Source: Lamellibrachia columna
Taxonomy: Eukaryota; Annelida; Polychaeta; Sabellida; Siboglinidae
NCBI GenBank assembly: GCA_963662155.1
Contig: OY759262.1
Coordinates: 66,047,203-66,111,202 of the forward strand
DNA: 64,000 nucleotides
Direction of reading: 5' to 3'
Position 1 is the first letter of the stretch. Every line of letters begins with the position of its first letter. The position numbers were made by a program, and so were the translations under genes. The notes under the pieces were generated by a model. The model made no database searches, was not told the DNA's origin, and saw only the letters and a list, made by a program, of their open reading frames with translations. Below are positions 17,001-31,598 of the stretch, piece after piece.

Positions 17001-20000
17001 AGTACACAGATGAAAGACAACCAAAGATGTATAGGACAGTACACCGATGAAAGACATCCAAAGATGTATAGGACAGTACACAGGTGAAACACATCCAAAG
17101 ATGTATAGGACAGTACACAGATGAAAGAGAGCCAAAGATGTATAGGACAGTACACAGATGAAAGACAGCCAAAGATGTATAGGACAGTACACATTAGAAA
17201 GAGAGCCAAAGATCTATAGGACAGTACACAGGTGAAAGAGAGCCAAAGATGTATAGGACAGTACACAGGTGAAAGACAACCAAAGATGTATAGGACAGTA
17301 CACCGATGAAAGACATCCAAAGATGTATAGGACAGTACACAGATGAAAGAGAGCCAAAGATGTATAGGACAGTACACAGGTGAAAGACAACCAAAGATGT
17401 ATAGGACAGTACACAGATGAAAGACATCCAAAGATGTATAGGACAGTACACAGATGAAAGAGAGCCAAAATGTATAGGACAGTACACAGGTGAAAGACAA
17501 CCAAAGATGTATAGGACAGTACACAGGTGAAAGACAACCAAAAATGTATAGGACAGTACACCGATGAAAGACATCCAAAGATGTATAGGACAGTAAACAG
17601 ATGAAAGAGAGCCAAAGATGTATAGGACAATACACAGATGAAAGACAGCCAAAGATGTATAGGACAGTACACAGAAGAAAGAGAGCCAAAGATGTATAGG
17701 ACAGTACACAGGTTAAAAACAACCAAAGATGTATAGGACAGTACACAGATGAAAGACAACCAAAGATGTATAGGACAGTACACAGATGAAAGACATCCAA
17801 AGATGTATAGGACATTACACAGGCGAAATACATCCAAAGATGTATAGGACAGTACACAGATGAAAGACATCCCAAGATGTATAGGACAGTACACAGATGA
17901 AAGACAACCAAAGATGTATAGGACAGTACACAGATGAAAGACATCCAAAGATGTATAGGACAGTACACAGGTGAAAGACAACCAAAGATGAATAGGACAG
18001 TACACAGATGAAAGACATCCAAAGATGTATAGGACGGTACACAGATGAAAGACATCCAAAGATGTATAGGACAGAACACAGATGAAAGAGAGCCAAAGAT
18101 GTATAGGACAGTACACAGGTGAAAGACATCCATAGATGTATAGGACAGTACACAGATGAAAGAGAGCCAAAGATGTATAGGACAGTACACAGATGAAAGA
18201 CAACCAAAGATGTATAGGACAGTACACCGATGAAAGACATCCAAAGATGTATAGGACAGTACACAGATGAAAGACAGCCAAAGATGTATAGGACAGTACA
18301 CAGATGAAAGACAGCCAAAGATGTATAGGACAGTACACAGATGAAAGAGAGCCAAATATGTATAGGATAGTACACAGATGAAAGACATCCAAAGATGTAT
18401 AGGACAGTACACAGATGAAAGACATCCAAAGATGTATAGGACAGTACACAGATGAAAGACATCCAAAGATGTATAGGACAGTACACAGATGAAAGAGAGC
18501 CAAAGATGTATAGGACAGTACACAGATGAAAGACATCCAAAGATGTATAGGACAGTACACAGATGAAAGAGAGCCAAATATCTATAGGACAGTACACATA
18601 TGAAAGACATCCAAAGATGTATAGGACAGTACACAGATGAAAGACATCCAATGATGTGTAGGACAGTACAAAGATGAAAGAGAGCCAAATATCTATAGGA
18701 CAGTGCACAGATGAAATACATCCAAAGATGTATAGGACAGTACACAGAGGAAAGAGAGCCAAATATTAATAGGACAGTACACAGATGAAAGACATCCATA
18801 TATGTATAGGACAGTACACATAAGAAAGAGAGCCAACGATTTATAGGACAGTACACAGATGAAAGAGAGCAACAGATCTATAGGACAGTACACAGATGAA
18901 AGAGAGCCAAATATGTATAGGACAGTACACAGGTGAAAGACAACCAAAGATGTATAGGACAGTACACAGATGAAAGACATCCAAAGATGTATAGGACAGT
19001 ACACAGATGAAAGAGAGCCAAAATGTATAGGACAGTACACAGGTGAAAGACAACCAAAGATGTATAGGACAGTACACAGGTGAAAGACAACCAAAAATGT
19101 ATAGGACAGTACACCGATGAAAGACATCCAAAGATGTATAGGACAGTAAACAGATGAAAGAGAGCCAAAGATGTATAGGACAATACACAGATGAAAGACA
19201 GCCAAAGATGTATAGGACAGTACACAGAAGAAAGAGAGCCAAAGATGTATAGGACAGTATACAGGTGAAAAACAACCAAAGATGTATAGGACAGTACACA
19301 GATGAAAGACAACCAAAGATGTATAGGACAGTACACAGATGAAAGACATCCAAAGATGTATAGGAAATTACACAGGTGAAATACATCCAAAGATGTATAG
19401 GACAGTACACAGATGAAAGACATCCAAAGATGTATAGGACAGTACACAGATGAAAGACAACCAAAGATGTATAGGACAGTACACAGATGAAAGACATCCA
19501 AAGATGTATAGGACAGTACACAGGTGAAAGAAACCAAAGATGAATAGGACAGTACACAGATGAAAGACATCCAAAGATGTATTGGACGGTACACAGATGA
19601 AAGACATCCAAAGATGTATAGGACAGTACACAGATGAAAGAGAGCCAAAGATGTATAGGACAGTACACAGGTGAAAGACAACCAAAGATTAATAGGACAG
19701 TACACAGATGAAAGACATCCAAAGATGTATAGGACGGTACACAGATGAAAGAGAGCCAAATATCTATAGGACAGTACACGTATGAAAGACATCCAAAGAT
19801 GTATAGGACAGTACACAGATGAAAGACATCCAATGATGTATAGGACAGTACAAAGATGAAAGAGAGCCAAATATGTATAGGACAGTACACAGGTGAAAGA
19901 CACCCAAAGATGTGTAGGACAGTACACAGGTGAAAGACACCCAAAGATGTATAGGACAGTACACAGATGAACGACATCTAAAGATGTATAGGACAGTACA

Positions 20001-20241
20001 CAGGTGAAAGACACCCAAAGATATGTAGGACAGTACACAGATGAAAGAGAGCCAAATATTAATAGGACAGTACACAGATGAAAGACATCCAAATATGTAA
20101 AGGACAGTACACATAAGAAAGAGAGCCAACGATTTATAGGACAGTACACAGATGAAAGAGAGCCAAAGATCTATAGGACAGTACACAGATGAAAGAGAGC
20201 CAAATATGTATAGGACAGTACACAGATGAAAGAGAGCCATA

Positions 20242-23200
20242 GATGTATAGGACAGTACACAGATGAAAGAGAGCCAAAGATCTATAGGACAGTACACAGA
20301 TGAAAGACATCCAAAGATGTATAGGAGAGTACACAGGTGAAAGACATCCAAATATGTATAGGACAGTACACAGGTGAAACACATCCAAAGATGTATAGGA
20401 CAGTACACAGATGAAAGAGAGCCAAAGATGTATAGGACAGTACACAGATGAAAGACAGCCAAAGATGTATAGGACAGTACACATTAGAAAGAGAGCCAAA
20501 GATCTATAGGACAGTACACAGGTGAAAGAGAGCCAAAGATGTATAGGACAGTACACAGGTGAAAGACAACCAAAGATGTATAAGACAGTACACCGATGAA
20601 AGACATCCAAAGATGTATAGGACAGTACACAGATGAAAGAGAGCCAAAGATGTATAGGACAGTACACAGGTGAAAGACAACCAAAGATGTATAGGACAGT
20701 ACACAGATGAAAGACATCCAAAGATGTATAGGACAGTACACAGATGAAAGAGAGCCAAAATGTACAGGACAGTACACTGGTGAAAGACAACCAAAGATGT
20801 ATAGGACAGTACACAGGTGAAAGACAACCAAAAATGTATAGGACAGTACACCGATGAAAGACATCCAAAGATGTATAGGACAGTAAACATATGAAAGAGA
20901 GCCAAAGATGTATAGGACAATACACAGATGAAAGACAGCCAAAGATGTATAGGACAGTACACAGAAGAAAGAGAGCCAAAGATGTATAGGACAGTACACA
21001 GGTTAAAAACAACCAAAGATGTATAGGACAGTACACAGATGAAAGACAACCAAAGATGTATAGGACAGTACACAGATGAAAGACATCCAAAGATGTATAG
21101 GACATTACACAGGCGAAATACATCCAAAGATGTATAGGACAGTACACTGATGAAAGACATCCAAAGATGTATAGGACAGTACACAGATGAAAGACAACCA
21201 AAGATGTATAGGACAGTACACAGATGAAAGACATCCAAAGATGTATAGGACAGTACACAGGTGAAAGACAACCAAAGATGAATAGGACAGTACACAGATG
21301 AAAGACATCCAAAGATGTATAGGACGGTACACAGATGAAAGACATCCAAAGATGTATAGGACAGTACACAGATGAAAGAGAGCCAAAGATGTATAGGACA
21401 GTACACAGATGAAAGACAACCAAAGACGTATAGGACAGTACACAGATGAAAGACATCCATAGATGTATAGGACAGTACACAGATGAAAGAGAGCCAAAGA
21501 TGTATAGGACAGTACACAGATGAAAGACAACCAAAGATGTATAGGACAGTACACCGATGAAAGACATCCAAAGATGTATAGGACAGTACACAGATGAAAG
21601 ACAGCCAAAGATGTATAGGACAGTACACAGATGAAAGACAGCCAAAGATGTATAGGACAGTACACAGATGAAAGAGAGCCAAAGATGTATAGGACAGTAC
21701 ACAGATGAAAGACATCCAAAGATGTATAGGACAGTACACAGATGAAAGACATCCAAAGATGTATAGGACAGTACACAGATGAAAGACATCCAAAGATGTA
21801 TAGGACAGTACACAGATGAAAGAGAGCCAAATATGTATAGGACAGTACACAGATGAAAGACATCCAAAGATGTATAGGACAGTACACAGATGAAAGACAT
21901 CCAATGATGTGTAGGAGAGTACAAAGATGAAAGAGAGCCAAATATCTATAGGACAGTGCACAGATGAAAGACATCCAAAGATGTATAGGACAGTACACAG
22001 AGGAAAGAGAGCCAAATATTAATAGGACAGTACACAGATGAAAGACATCCAAATATGTATAGGACAGTACACATAAGAAAGAGAGCCAACGATTTATAGG
22101 ACAGTACACAGATGAAAGAGAGCAACAGATCTATAGGACAGTACACAGATGAAAGAGAGCCAAATATGTATAGGACAGTACACATATGAAAGAGAGCCAT
22201 AGATGTATAGGACAGTACACAGATGAAAGAGAGCCAAAGATCTATAGGACAGTACACAGATGAAAGACATCCAAAGATGTATAGGAGAGTACACAGGTGA
22301 AAGACATCCAAAGATGTATAGGACAGTACACAGGTGAAACACATCCAAAGATGTATAGGACAGTACACATAAGAAAGAGAGCCAAAGATGTATAGGACAG
22401 TACACCGATGAAAGACATCCAAAGATGTATAGGAGAGTACACAGGTGAAAGACATCCAAAGATGTATAGGACAGTACACAGGTGAAACACATCCAAAGAT
22501 GTATAGGACAGTACACATTAGAAAGAGAGCCAAAGATCTATAGGACAGTACACAGGTGAAAGAGAGCCAAAGATGTATAGGACAGTACACAGGTGAAAGA
22601 CAACCAAAGATGTATAGGACAGTACACCGATGAAAGACATCCAAAGATGTATAGGACAATACACAGGTGAAAGACACCCAAAGATATGTAGGACAGTACA
22701 CAGATGAAAGAGAGCCAAATATTAATAGGACAGTACACAGATGAAAGACTTCCAAATATGTATAGGACAGTACACATAAGAAAGAGAGCCAACGATTTAT
22801 AGGACAATACACAGATGAAAGAGAGCCAAAGATCTATAGGACAGTACACAGATGAAAGAGAGCCAAATATGTATAGGACAGTACACAGATGAAAGAGAGC
22901 CATAGATGTATAGGACAGTACACAGATGAAAGAGAGTCAAAGATCTATAGGACAGTACACAGATGAAAGACATCCAAAGATGTATAGGACAGTACACAGG
23001 TGAAAGACATCCAAAGATGTATAGGACAGTACACAGGTGAAACACATCCAAAGATGTATAGGACAGTACACAGATGAAAGAGAGCCAAAGATGTATAGGA
23101 CAGTACACAGATGAAAGACAGCCAAAGATGTATAGGACAGTACACATTAGAAAGAGAGCCAAAGATCTATAGGACAGTACACAGGTGAAAGAGAGCCAAA

Positions 23201-26200
23201 GATGTATAGGACAGTACACAGGTGAAAGACAACCAAAGATGTATAGGACAGTACACCGATGAAAGACATCCAAAGATGTATAGGACAGTACACAGATGTA
23301 AGAGAGCCAAAGATGTATAGGACAGTACACAGGTGAAAGACAACCAAAGATGTATAGGACAGTAGACAGATGAAAGACATCCAAAGATGTATAGGACAGT
23401 ACACAGATGAAAGAGAGCCAAAATGTATAGGACAGTACACAGGTGAAAGACAACCAAAGATGTATAGGACAGTACACAGGTGAAAGACAACCAAAAATGT
23501 ATAGGACTGTACACCGATGAAAGACATCCAAAGATGTATAGGACAGTAAACAGATGAAAGAGAGCCAAAGATGTATAGGACAATACACAGATAAAAGACA
23601 GCCAAAGATGTATAGGACAGTACACAGAAGAAAGAGAGCCAAAGATGTATAGGACAGTACACAGGTTAAAAACAACCAAAGATGTATAGGACAGTACACA
23701 GATGAAAGACAACCAAAGATGTATAGGACAGTACACAGATGAAAGACATCCAAAGATGTATAGGACATTACACAGGCGAAATACATCCAAAGATGTATAG
23801 GACAGTACACAGATGAAAGACATCCAAAGATGTATAGGACAGTACACAGATGAAAGACAACCAAAGATGTATAGAACAGTACACAGATGAAAGACATCCA
23901 AAGATGTATAGGATAGTACACAGGTGAAAGACAACCAAAGAAGAATAGGACAGTACACAGATGAAAGACATCCAAAGATGTATAGGACGGTACACAGATG
24001 AAAGACATCCAAAGATGTATAGGACAGTACACAGATGAAAGAGAGCCAAAGATGTATAGGACAGTACACAGGTGAAAGACAACCAAAGACGTATAGGACA
24101 GTACACAGATGAAAGACATCCATAGATGTATAGGACAGTACACAGATGAAAGAGAGCCAAAGATGTATAGGACAGTACACAGATGAAAGACAACCAAAGA
24201 TGTATAGGACAGTACACCGATGAAAGACATCCAAAGATGTATAGGACAGTACACAGATGAAAGACAGCCAAAGATGTATAGGACAGTACACAGATGAAAG
24301 ACAGCCAAAGATGTATAGGACAGTACACAGATGAAAGAGAGCCAAAGATGTATAGGACAGTACACAGATGAAAGACATCCAAAGATGTATAGGACAGTAC
24401 ACAGATGAAAGACATCCAAAGATGTATAGGACAGTACACAGATGAAAGACAACCAAAGATGTATAGGACAGTACACAGATGAAAGACATCCAAAGATGTA
24501 TAGGACAGTACACAGGTGAAAGAAAACCAAAGATGAATAGGACAGTACACAGATGAAAGACATCCAAAGATGTATTGGACGGTACACAGATGAAAGACAT
24601 CCAAAGATGTATAGGACAGTACACAGATGAAAGAGAGCCAAAGATGTATAGGACAGTACACAGGTGAAAGACAACCAAAGATTAATAGGACAGTACACAG
24701 ATGAAAGACATCCAAAGATGTATAGGACGGTACACAGATGAAAGAGAGCCAAATATCTATAGGACAGTACACGTATGAAAGACATCCAAAGATGTATAGG
24801 ACAGTACACAGATGAAAGACATCCAATGATGTATAGGACAGTACAAAGATGAAAGAGAGCCAAAGATGTATAGGACAGTACACAGGTGAAAGACACCCAA
24901 AGATGTGTAGGACAGTACACAGGTGAAAGACACCCAAAGATGTATAGGACAGTACACAGATGAACGACATCTAAATATGTATAGGACAGTACACAGGTGA
25001 AAGACACCCAAAGATATGTAGGACAGTACACAGATGAAAGAGAGCCAAATATTAATAGGACAGTACACAGATGAAAGACATCCAAATATGTATAGGACAG
25101 TACACATAAGAAAGAGAGCCAACGATTTATAGGACAGTACACAGATGAAAGAGAGCCAAAGATCTATAGGACAGTACACAGATGAAAGAGAGCCAAATAT
25201 GTATAGGACAGTACACAGATGAAAGAGAGCCATAGATGTATAGGACAGTACACAGCTGAAAGAGAGCCAAAGATCTATAGGACAGTACACAGATGAAAGA
25301 CATCCAAAGATGTATAGGACAGTACACAGGTGAAAGACATCCAAAGATGTATAGGACAGTACACAGGTGAAACACATCCAAAGATGTATAGGACAGTACA
25401 CAGATGAAAGAGAGCCAAAGATGTATAGGACAGTACACAGATGAAAGACAGCCAAATATGTATAGGACAGTACACATTAGAAAGAGAGCCAAAGATCTAT
25501 AGGACAGTACACAGGTGAAAGAGAGCCAAAGATGTATAGGACAGTACACAGGTGAAAGACAACCAAAGATGTATAGGACAGTACACCGATGAAAGACATC
25601 CAAAGATGTATAGGACAGTACACAGATGAAAGAGAGCCAAAGATGTATAGGACAGTACACAGGTGAAAGACAACCAAAGATGTATAGGACAGTACACAGA
25701 TGAAAGACATCCAAAGATGTATAGGACAGTACACAGATGAAAGAGAGCCAAAATGTACAGGACAGTACACAGGTGAAAGACAACCAAAGATGTATAGGAC
25801 AGTACACAGGTGAAAGACAACCAAAAATGTATAGGACAGTACACCGATGAAAGACATCCAAAGATGTATAGGACAGTAAACATATGAAAGAGAGCCAAAG
25901 ATGTATAGGACAATACACAGATGAAAGACAGCCAAAGATGTATAGGACAGTACACAGAAGAAAGAGAGCCAAAGATGTATAGGACAGTACACAGGTTAAA
26001 AACAACCAAAGATGTATAGGACAGTACACAGATGAAAGACAACCAAAGATGTATAGGACAGTACACAGATGAAAGACATCCAAAGATGTATAGGACATTA
26101 CACAGGCGAAATACATCCAAAGATGTATAGGACAGTACACAGATGAAAGACATCCAAAGATGTATAGGACAGTACACAGATGAAAGACAACCAAAGATGT

Positions 26201-29200
26201 ATAGGACAGTACACAGATGAAAGACATCCAAAGATGTATAGGACAGTACACAGGTGAAAGACAACCAAAGATGAATAGGACAGTACACAGATGAAAGACA
26301 TCCAAAGATGTATAGGACGGTACACAGATGAAAGACATCCAAAAATGTATAGGACAGTACACAGATGAAAGAGAGCCAAAGATGTATAGGACAGTACACA
26401 GTTGAAAGACAACCAAAGACGTATAGGACAGTACACAGATGAAAGACATCCATAGATGTATAGGACAGTACACAGATGAAAGAGAGCCAAAGATGTATAG
26501 GACAGTACACAGATGAAAGACAACCAAAGATGTATAGGACAGTACACCGATGAAAGACATCCAAAGATGTATAGGACAGTACACAGATGAAAGACAGCCA
26601 AAGATGTATAGGACAGTACACAGATGAAAGACAGCCAAAGATGTATAGGACAGTACACAGATGAAAGAGAGCCAAAGATGTATACGACAGTACACAGATG
26701 AAAGATATCCAAAGATGTATAGGACAGTACACAGATGAAAGACATCCAAAGATGTATAGGACAGTACACAGATGAAAGACATCCAAAGATGTATAGGACA
26801 GTACCCAGATGAAAGAGAGCCAAAGATGTATAGGACAGTACACAGATGAAAGACATCCAAAGATGTATAGGACAGTACACAGATGAAAGAGAGCCATATA
26901 TCTATAGGACAGTACACATATGAAAGACATCCAAAGATGTATAGGACAGTACACAGATGAAAGACATCCACTGATGTGTAGGACAGTACAAAGATGAAAG
27001 AGAGCCAAATATCTATAGGACAGTGCACAGATGAAAGACATCCAAAGATGTATAGGACAGTACACAGAGGAAAGAGAGCCAAATATTAATAGGACAGTAC
27101 ACAGATGAAAGACATCCAAATATGTATAGGACAGTACACATAAGAAAGAGAGCCAACGATTTATAGGACAGTACACAGATGAAAGAGAGCAACAGATCTA
27201 TAGGACAGTACACAGATGAAAGAGAGCCAAATATGTATAGGACAGTACACATATGAAAGAGAGCCATAGATGTATAGGACAGTACACAGATGAAAGAGAG
27301 CCAAAGATCTATAGGACAGTACACAGATGAAAGACATCCAAAGATGTATAGGAGAGTACACAGGTGAAAGACATCCAAAGATGTATAGGACAGTACACAG
27401 GTGAAACACATCCAAAGATGTATAGGACAGTACACATAAGAAAGAGAGCCAAAGATGTATAGGACAGTACACCGATGAAAGACATACAAAGATGTATAGG
27501 AGAGTACACAGGTGAAAGACATCCAAAGATGTATAGGACAGTACACAGGTGAAACACATCCAAAGATGTATAGGACAGTACACAGATGAAAGACATCCAA
27601 AGATGTATAGGACGGTACACAGATGAAAGAGAGCCAAATATCTATAGGACAGTACACGTATGAAAGACATCCAAAAATGTATAGGACAGTACACAGATGA
27701 AAGACATCCAATGATGTATAGGACAGTACAAAGATGAAAGAGAGCCAAAGATGTATAGGACAGTACACAGGTGAAAGACACCCAAAGATATGTAGGACAG
27801 TACACAGGTGAAAGACACCCAAAGATGTATAGGACAGTACACCGATGAAAGACATCCAAAGATGTATAGGACAGTAAACAGATGAAAGAGAGCCAAAGAT
27901 GTATAGGACAGTACACAGATGAAAGACAGCCAAAGATGTATAGGACAGTACACAGAAGAAAGAGAGCCAAAGATGTATAGGACAGTACACAGGTGAAAAA
28001 CAACCAAAGATGTATAGGACAGTACACAGATGAAAGACAACCAAAGATGTATAGGACAGTACACAGATGAAAGACATCCAAAGATGTATAGGACAGTACC
28101 CAGGTGAAATACATCCAAAGATGTATAGGACAGTACACAGATGAAAGACATCCAAAGATGTATAGGACAGTACACAGATGAAAGACAACCAAAGATGTAT
28201 AGGACAGTACACAGATGAAAGACATCCAAAGATGTATAGGACAGTACACAGGTGAAAGACAACCAAAGATGAATAGGACAGTACACAGATGAAAGACATC
28301 CAAAGATGTATAGGACGGTACACAGATGAAAGAGAGCCAAAGATGTATAGGACAGTACACAGGTGAAAGACAACCAAAGACGTATAGGACAGTACACAGA
28401 TGAAAGACATCCATATATGTATAGGACAGTACACAGATGAAAGAGAGCCAAAGATGTATAGGACAGTACACAGATGAAAGACATCCAAAGATGTATAGGA
28501 CAGTACACAGATGAAAGACATCCAAAGATGTATAGGACAGTACACAGATGAAAGAGAGCCAAAGATGTATAGGACAGTACACAGATGAAAGACAACCAAA
28601 GATGTATAGGACAGTACACAGATGAAAGACAACCAAAGGTGTATAGGACAGTACACAGATGAAAGACATCCAAAGATGTATAGGACAGTACACAGGTGAA
28701 AGACAACCAAAGATGTATAGGACAGTACACAGATGAAAGACATCCAAAGATGTATAGGACAGTACACAGATGAAAGAGAGCCAAAGATGTATAGGACAGT
28801 ACACAGATGAAAGACAACCAAAGATGTATAGGACAGTACACAGATGAAAGAGAGCCAAAGATGTATAGGACAGTACACAGATGAAAGACATCCAAATATG
28901 TATAGGACAGTACACAGATGAAAGACAACCAAAGGTGTATAGGACAGTACACAGATGAAAGACATCCAAAGACGTATAGGACTGTACACAGATGAAAGAG
29001 AGCCAAAGATGTATAGGACAGTACACAGATGAAAGACATCCAAAGATGTATAGGAGAGTACACAGGTGAAAGACACCCAAAGATGTATAGGACAGTACAC
29101 AGATGAACGACATCTAAAGATGTATAGGACAGTACACAGGTGAAAGACACCCAAAGATATGTAGGACAGTACACAGGTGAAAGACACCCAAAGATGTATA

Positions 29201-31440
29201 GGACAGTACACAGATGAACGACATCTAAAGATGTATAGGACAGTACACAGGTGAAAGACAACAAAAGATGTATAGGACATCCAAAGATGTATAGGACAGT
29301 ACACATATGAACTAGAGCCAAAGATGTATAGGACAGTACACAGGTGAAAGACAACCAAAGATGTATAGGACAGTACACAGATGAAAGAGAGCCAAAGATC
29401 TATAGGACAGTACACAGATGAAAGACATCCAAAGATGTATAGGACAGTACACAGAGGAAAGAGAGCCAAATATTAATAGGACAGTACACAGATGAAAGAC
29501 ATCCAAATATGTATAGGACAGTACACATAAGAAAGAGAGCCAACGATTTATAGGACAGTACACAGATGAAAGAGAGCCACAGATCTATAGGACAGTACAC
29601 AGATGAAAGAGAGCCAAATATGTATAGGACAGTACACATATGAAAGAGAGCCATAGATGTATAGGACAGTACGCAGATGAAAGAGAGCCAAAGATCTATA
29701 GGACAGTACACAGATGAAAGAAATCCAAAGATGTATAGGACAGTACACAGGTGAAAGACATCCAAAGATGTATAGGACAGTACACAGGTGAAACACATCC
29801 AAAGATGTATAGGACAGTACACAGATGAAAGAGAGCCAAAGATGTATAGGACAGTACACAGATGAAAGACAGCCAAAGATGTATAGGACAGTACACAGGT
29901 GAAAGACAACCAAAGATGTATAGGACAGTACACCAATGAAAGACATCCAAAGATGTATAGGACAGTACACAGATGAAAGACAACCAAAGATGTATAGGAT
30001 AGTACACAGATGAAAGACATCCAAAGATGTATAGGACAGTACACAGGTGAAAGACAACCAAAGATTAATAGGACAGTACACAGATGAAAGACATCCAAAT
30101 ATGTATAGGACGGTACACAGATGAAAGAGAGCCAAATATCTATAGGACAGTACACATATGAAAGACATCCAAAGATGTATAGGACAGTACACAGATGAAA
30201 GACATCCAATGATGTATAGGACAGTACAAAGATGAAAGAGAGCCAAAGATCTATAGGACAGTACACAGATGAAAGACATCCAAAAATGTATAGGACAGTA
30301 CACAGATGAAAGAGAGCCAAATATTAATAGGACAGTACACAGATGAAAGACATCCAAATATGTATAGGACAGTACACATAAGAAAGAGAGCCAACGATTT
30401 ATAGGACAGTACACAGATGAAAGAGAGCTAAAGATCTATAGGACAGTACACAGATGAAAGAGAGCCAAATATGTATAGGACAGTACACAGATGAAAGAGA
30501 GCCATAGATGTATAGGACAGTACACAGATGAAAGAGAGCCAAAGATCTATAGGACAGTACACAGATGAAAGACATCCAAAGATGTATAGGACAGTACACA
30601 GGTGAAAGACATCCAAAGATGTATAGGACAGTACACAGGTGAAACACATCCAAAGATGTATAGGACAGTACACAGATGAAAGAGAGCCAAAGATGTATAG
30701 GACAGTACACAGATGAAAGACAGCCAAAGATGTATAGGACAGTATACATTAGAAAGAGAGCCAAAGATCTATAGGACAGTACACAGGTGAAAGAGAGCCA
30801 AAGATGTATAGGACAGTACACAGGTGAAAGACAACCAAAGATGTATAGGACAGTACACCGATGAAAGACATCCAAAGATGTATAGGACAGTACACAGATG
30901 AAAGAGAGCCAAAGATGTATAGGACAGTACACAGATGAAAGACAACCAAAGATGTATAGGACAGTACACAGATGAAAGACATCCAAAGATGTATAGGACA
31001 GTACACAGATGAAAGAGAGCCAAAGATGTATAGGACAGTACACAGATGAAATACATCCAAAGATGTATAGGACAGTACACAGATGAAAGAGAGCCAAAGA
31101 TGTATAGGACAGTACACAGATGAACGACATCTAAAGATGTATAGGACAGTACACAGGTGAAAGAGAGCCAAAGATGTATAGGACAGTACACAGATGAACG
31201 ACATCTAAAGATGTATAGGACAGTACACAGGTGAAAGAGAGCCAAAGATGTATAGGACAGTACACAGGTGAAAGACAACCAAAGATGTATAGGACAGTAC
31301 ACAGGTGAAAGACAACCAAAGGTGTATAAGACATCCAAAGATGTATAGGACAGTACACAGATGAAAGAGAGCCAAAGATCTACAGGACAGTACACAGATG
31401 AAAGACATCCAAAGATGTATAGGACAGTACACAGATGAAA
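20242..31440. repeat. Higher-order repeat, copy 1 of about 11.2 kb
   Basis: This block matches 31,599-42,797 at a constant offset of 11,357 bp (307 units less 2 bp). The left boundary is the first mismatch at 20,241 versus 31,598 (ccatag versus ccaaag). The right boundary is agagcc versus acaacc just after about 31,440/42,797. Inside it a weaker, older period is visible: stretches near 19.76-22.0 kb resemble 24.76-27.1 kb at an offset of 4,993 bp, and a shorter motif recurs at 2,663 bp. Confidence 0.85.
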
Positions 31441-31598
31441 GAGAGCCAAAGATGTATAGGACAGTACACAGATGAAAGAGAGCCAAAGATGTATAGGACA
31501 GTACACAGATGAAAGAGAGCCAAAGATGTATAGGACAGTACACAGATGAAAGAGAGCCAAAGATGTATAGGACAGTACACAGATGAAAGAGAGCCAAA

